From NCBI GenBank assembly GCA_903876735.1, contig CAIRAW010000030.1, positions 21,092-85,091 on the forward strand: DNA of 64,000 nucleotides, written 5' to 3'. Within the stretch, counting starts at the first letter, position 1, and every line of letters begins with the position of its first letter. Positions 63,874 through 64,000 of this stretch are shown piece by piece. The DNA is from an uncultured beta proteobacterium (lineage in GTDB: Bacteria; Pseudomonadota; Gammaproteobacteria; Burkholderiales; Burkholderiaceae_C). The position numbers and the translations under genes were made by a program. The notes under the pieces are model-generated. The model was given only the letters and a program-made list of their open reading frames with translations, searched no databases and had not been told where the DNA came from.

Positions 63874-64000
63874 AGGGTCAAGCCGCACGAGCAATTAGTA
63901 TCAGTTAGCTTAACGCATTACTGCGCTTCCACACCTGACCTATCAACGTCCTGGTCTTGAACGACTCTTTAGGGGGCTCAAGGCCCCGGCAGATCTCATC
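63874..64000 (-). rRNA. rrl: 23S ribosomal RNA, 3' end (partial)
   Basis: Only the last ~127 nt are inside the window; the gene continues past 64000. The minus strand reads GATGAGATCTGCCGGGGCC... to CTAATTGCTCGTGCGGCTTGACC, the conserved betaproteobacterial 3' end. The spacer to 5S (63729-63873, ~145 bp) has no tRNA. The exact 3' end is set by analogy with E. coli. Confidence 0.95.

Overview
The window looks like chromosomal DNA of a betaproteobacterium of the Comamonadaceae (Rhodoferax/Polaromonas-like). This rests on gene order and protein character: mla-his-tat supercluster, pilMNOPQ-aroKB-dgt, mrcA/cyaY/lptM/lysA, imuA-imuB-dnaE2, and a Comamonadaceae-type GC-rich intergenic repeat. No database search was possible. 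Almost all of it is core genome with tight operons, many ATGA or TGATG stop/start overlaps and high GC. I see no prophage, CRISPR array or plasmid functions.

Layout. 1-2.65 kb: an AMP-dependent acyl-CoA synthetase and a metallo-beta-lactamase-fold hydrolase. 2.65-11.6 kb (minus): tatABC, a HIT protein and the histidine pathway hisG-D-C-B-H-A-F-I-E. 11.6-17.5 kb (minus): a BolA-like gene, an ABC-2 exporter pair and the complete Mla lipid-transport set mlaFEDACB. 17.6-23.8 kb (minus): glutamate synthase gltB-gltD, with a RAYT (REP-associated tyrosine transposase) element just upstream of the gltB promoter. 24.6-28.9 kb (minus): methyltransferase, DUF1415 protein, dgt, aroB, aroK. 28.9-36.6 kb (minus): the type IV pilus assembly operon pilMNOPQ followed by a large Ig-like-repeat lipoprotein. 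36.9-41.0 kb (plus): class A penicillin-binding protein, lptM and lysA, with cyaY on the opposite strand. 41.1-45.2 kb: the MsrPQ methionine sulfoxide repair system, cytochrome c4, engB and an alpha/beta hydrolase. 45.2-54.4 kb: two LpxL-type acyltransferases divergent from metK, then an envelope-glycan block (family 9 glycosyltransferase, GtrA, ArnT-like transferase, membrane protein, anchored BNR/sialidase-fold protein, PlsC-like acyltransferase). 54.4-59.7 kb (minus): the SOS mutagenesis cassette imuA-imuB-dnaE2 under a clear LexA box. 59.7-63.6 kb: a Bcr/CflA efflux pump, a 'FFLEELY motif' protein and fadD. 63.6-64 kb (minus): rrn terminator, 5S rRNA and the 3' end of 23S rRNA.

The genes combine into a few themes: envelope construction and lipid homeostasis (Mla, LpxL pair, PBP1A, LptM, glycan block), type IV pili, Tat export together with a Tat substrate (MsrP), amino-acid and aromatic biosynthesis, and inducible mutagenesis.

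The strongest anomaly is metK, the normally essential S-adenosylmethionine synthetase gene. It carries an in-frame amber codon at codon 84, while both flanks remain in one frame and look fully conserved. Other points worth following are a terminator-like hairpin flush against the mlaF start, the RAYT element placed 11 bp from the gltB -35 box, the absence of murA between bolA and hisG, tandem GC-rich repeats between hisF and hisA, and several uncharacterised families (Ig-repeat lipoprotein in the pilus operon, BNR protein, FFLEELY protein).
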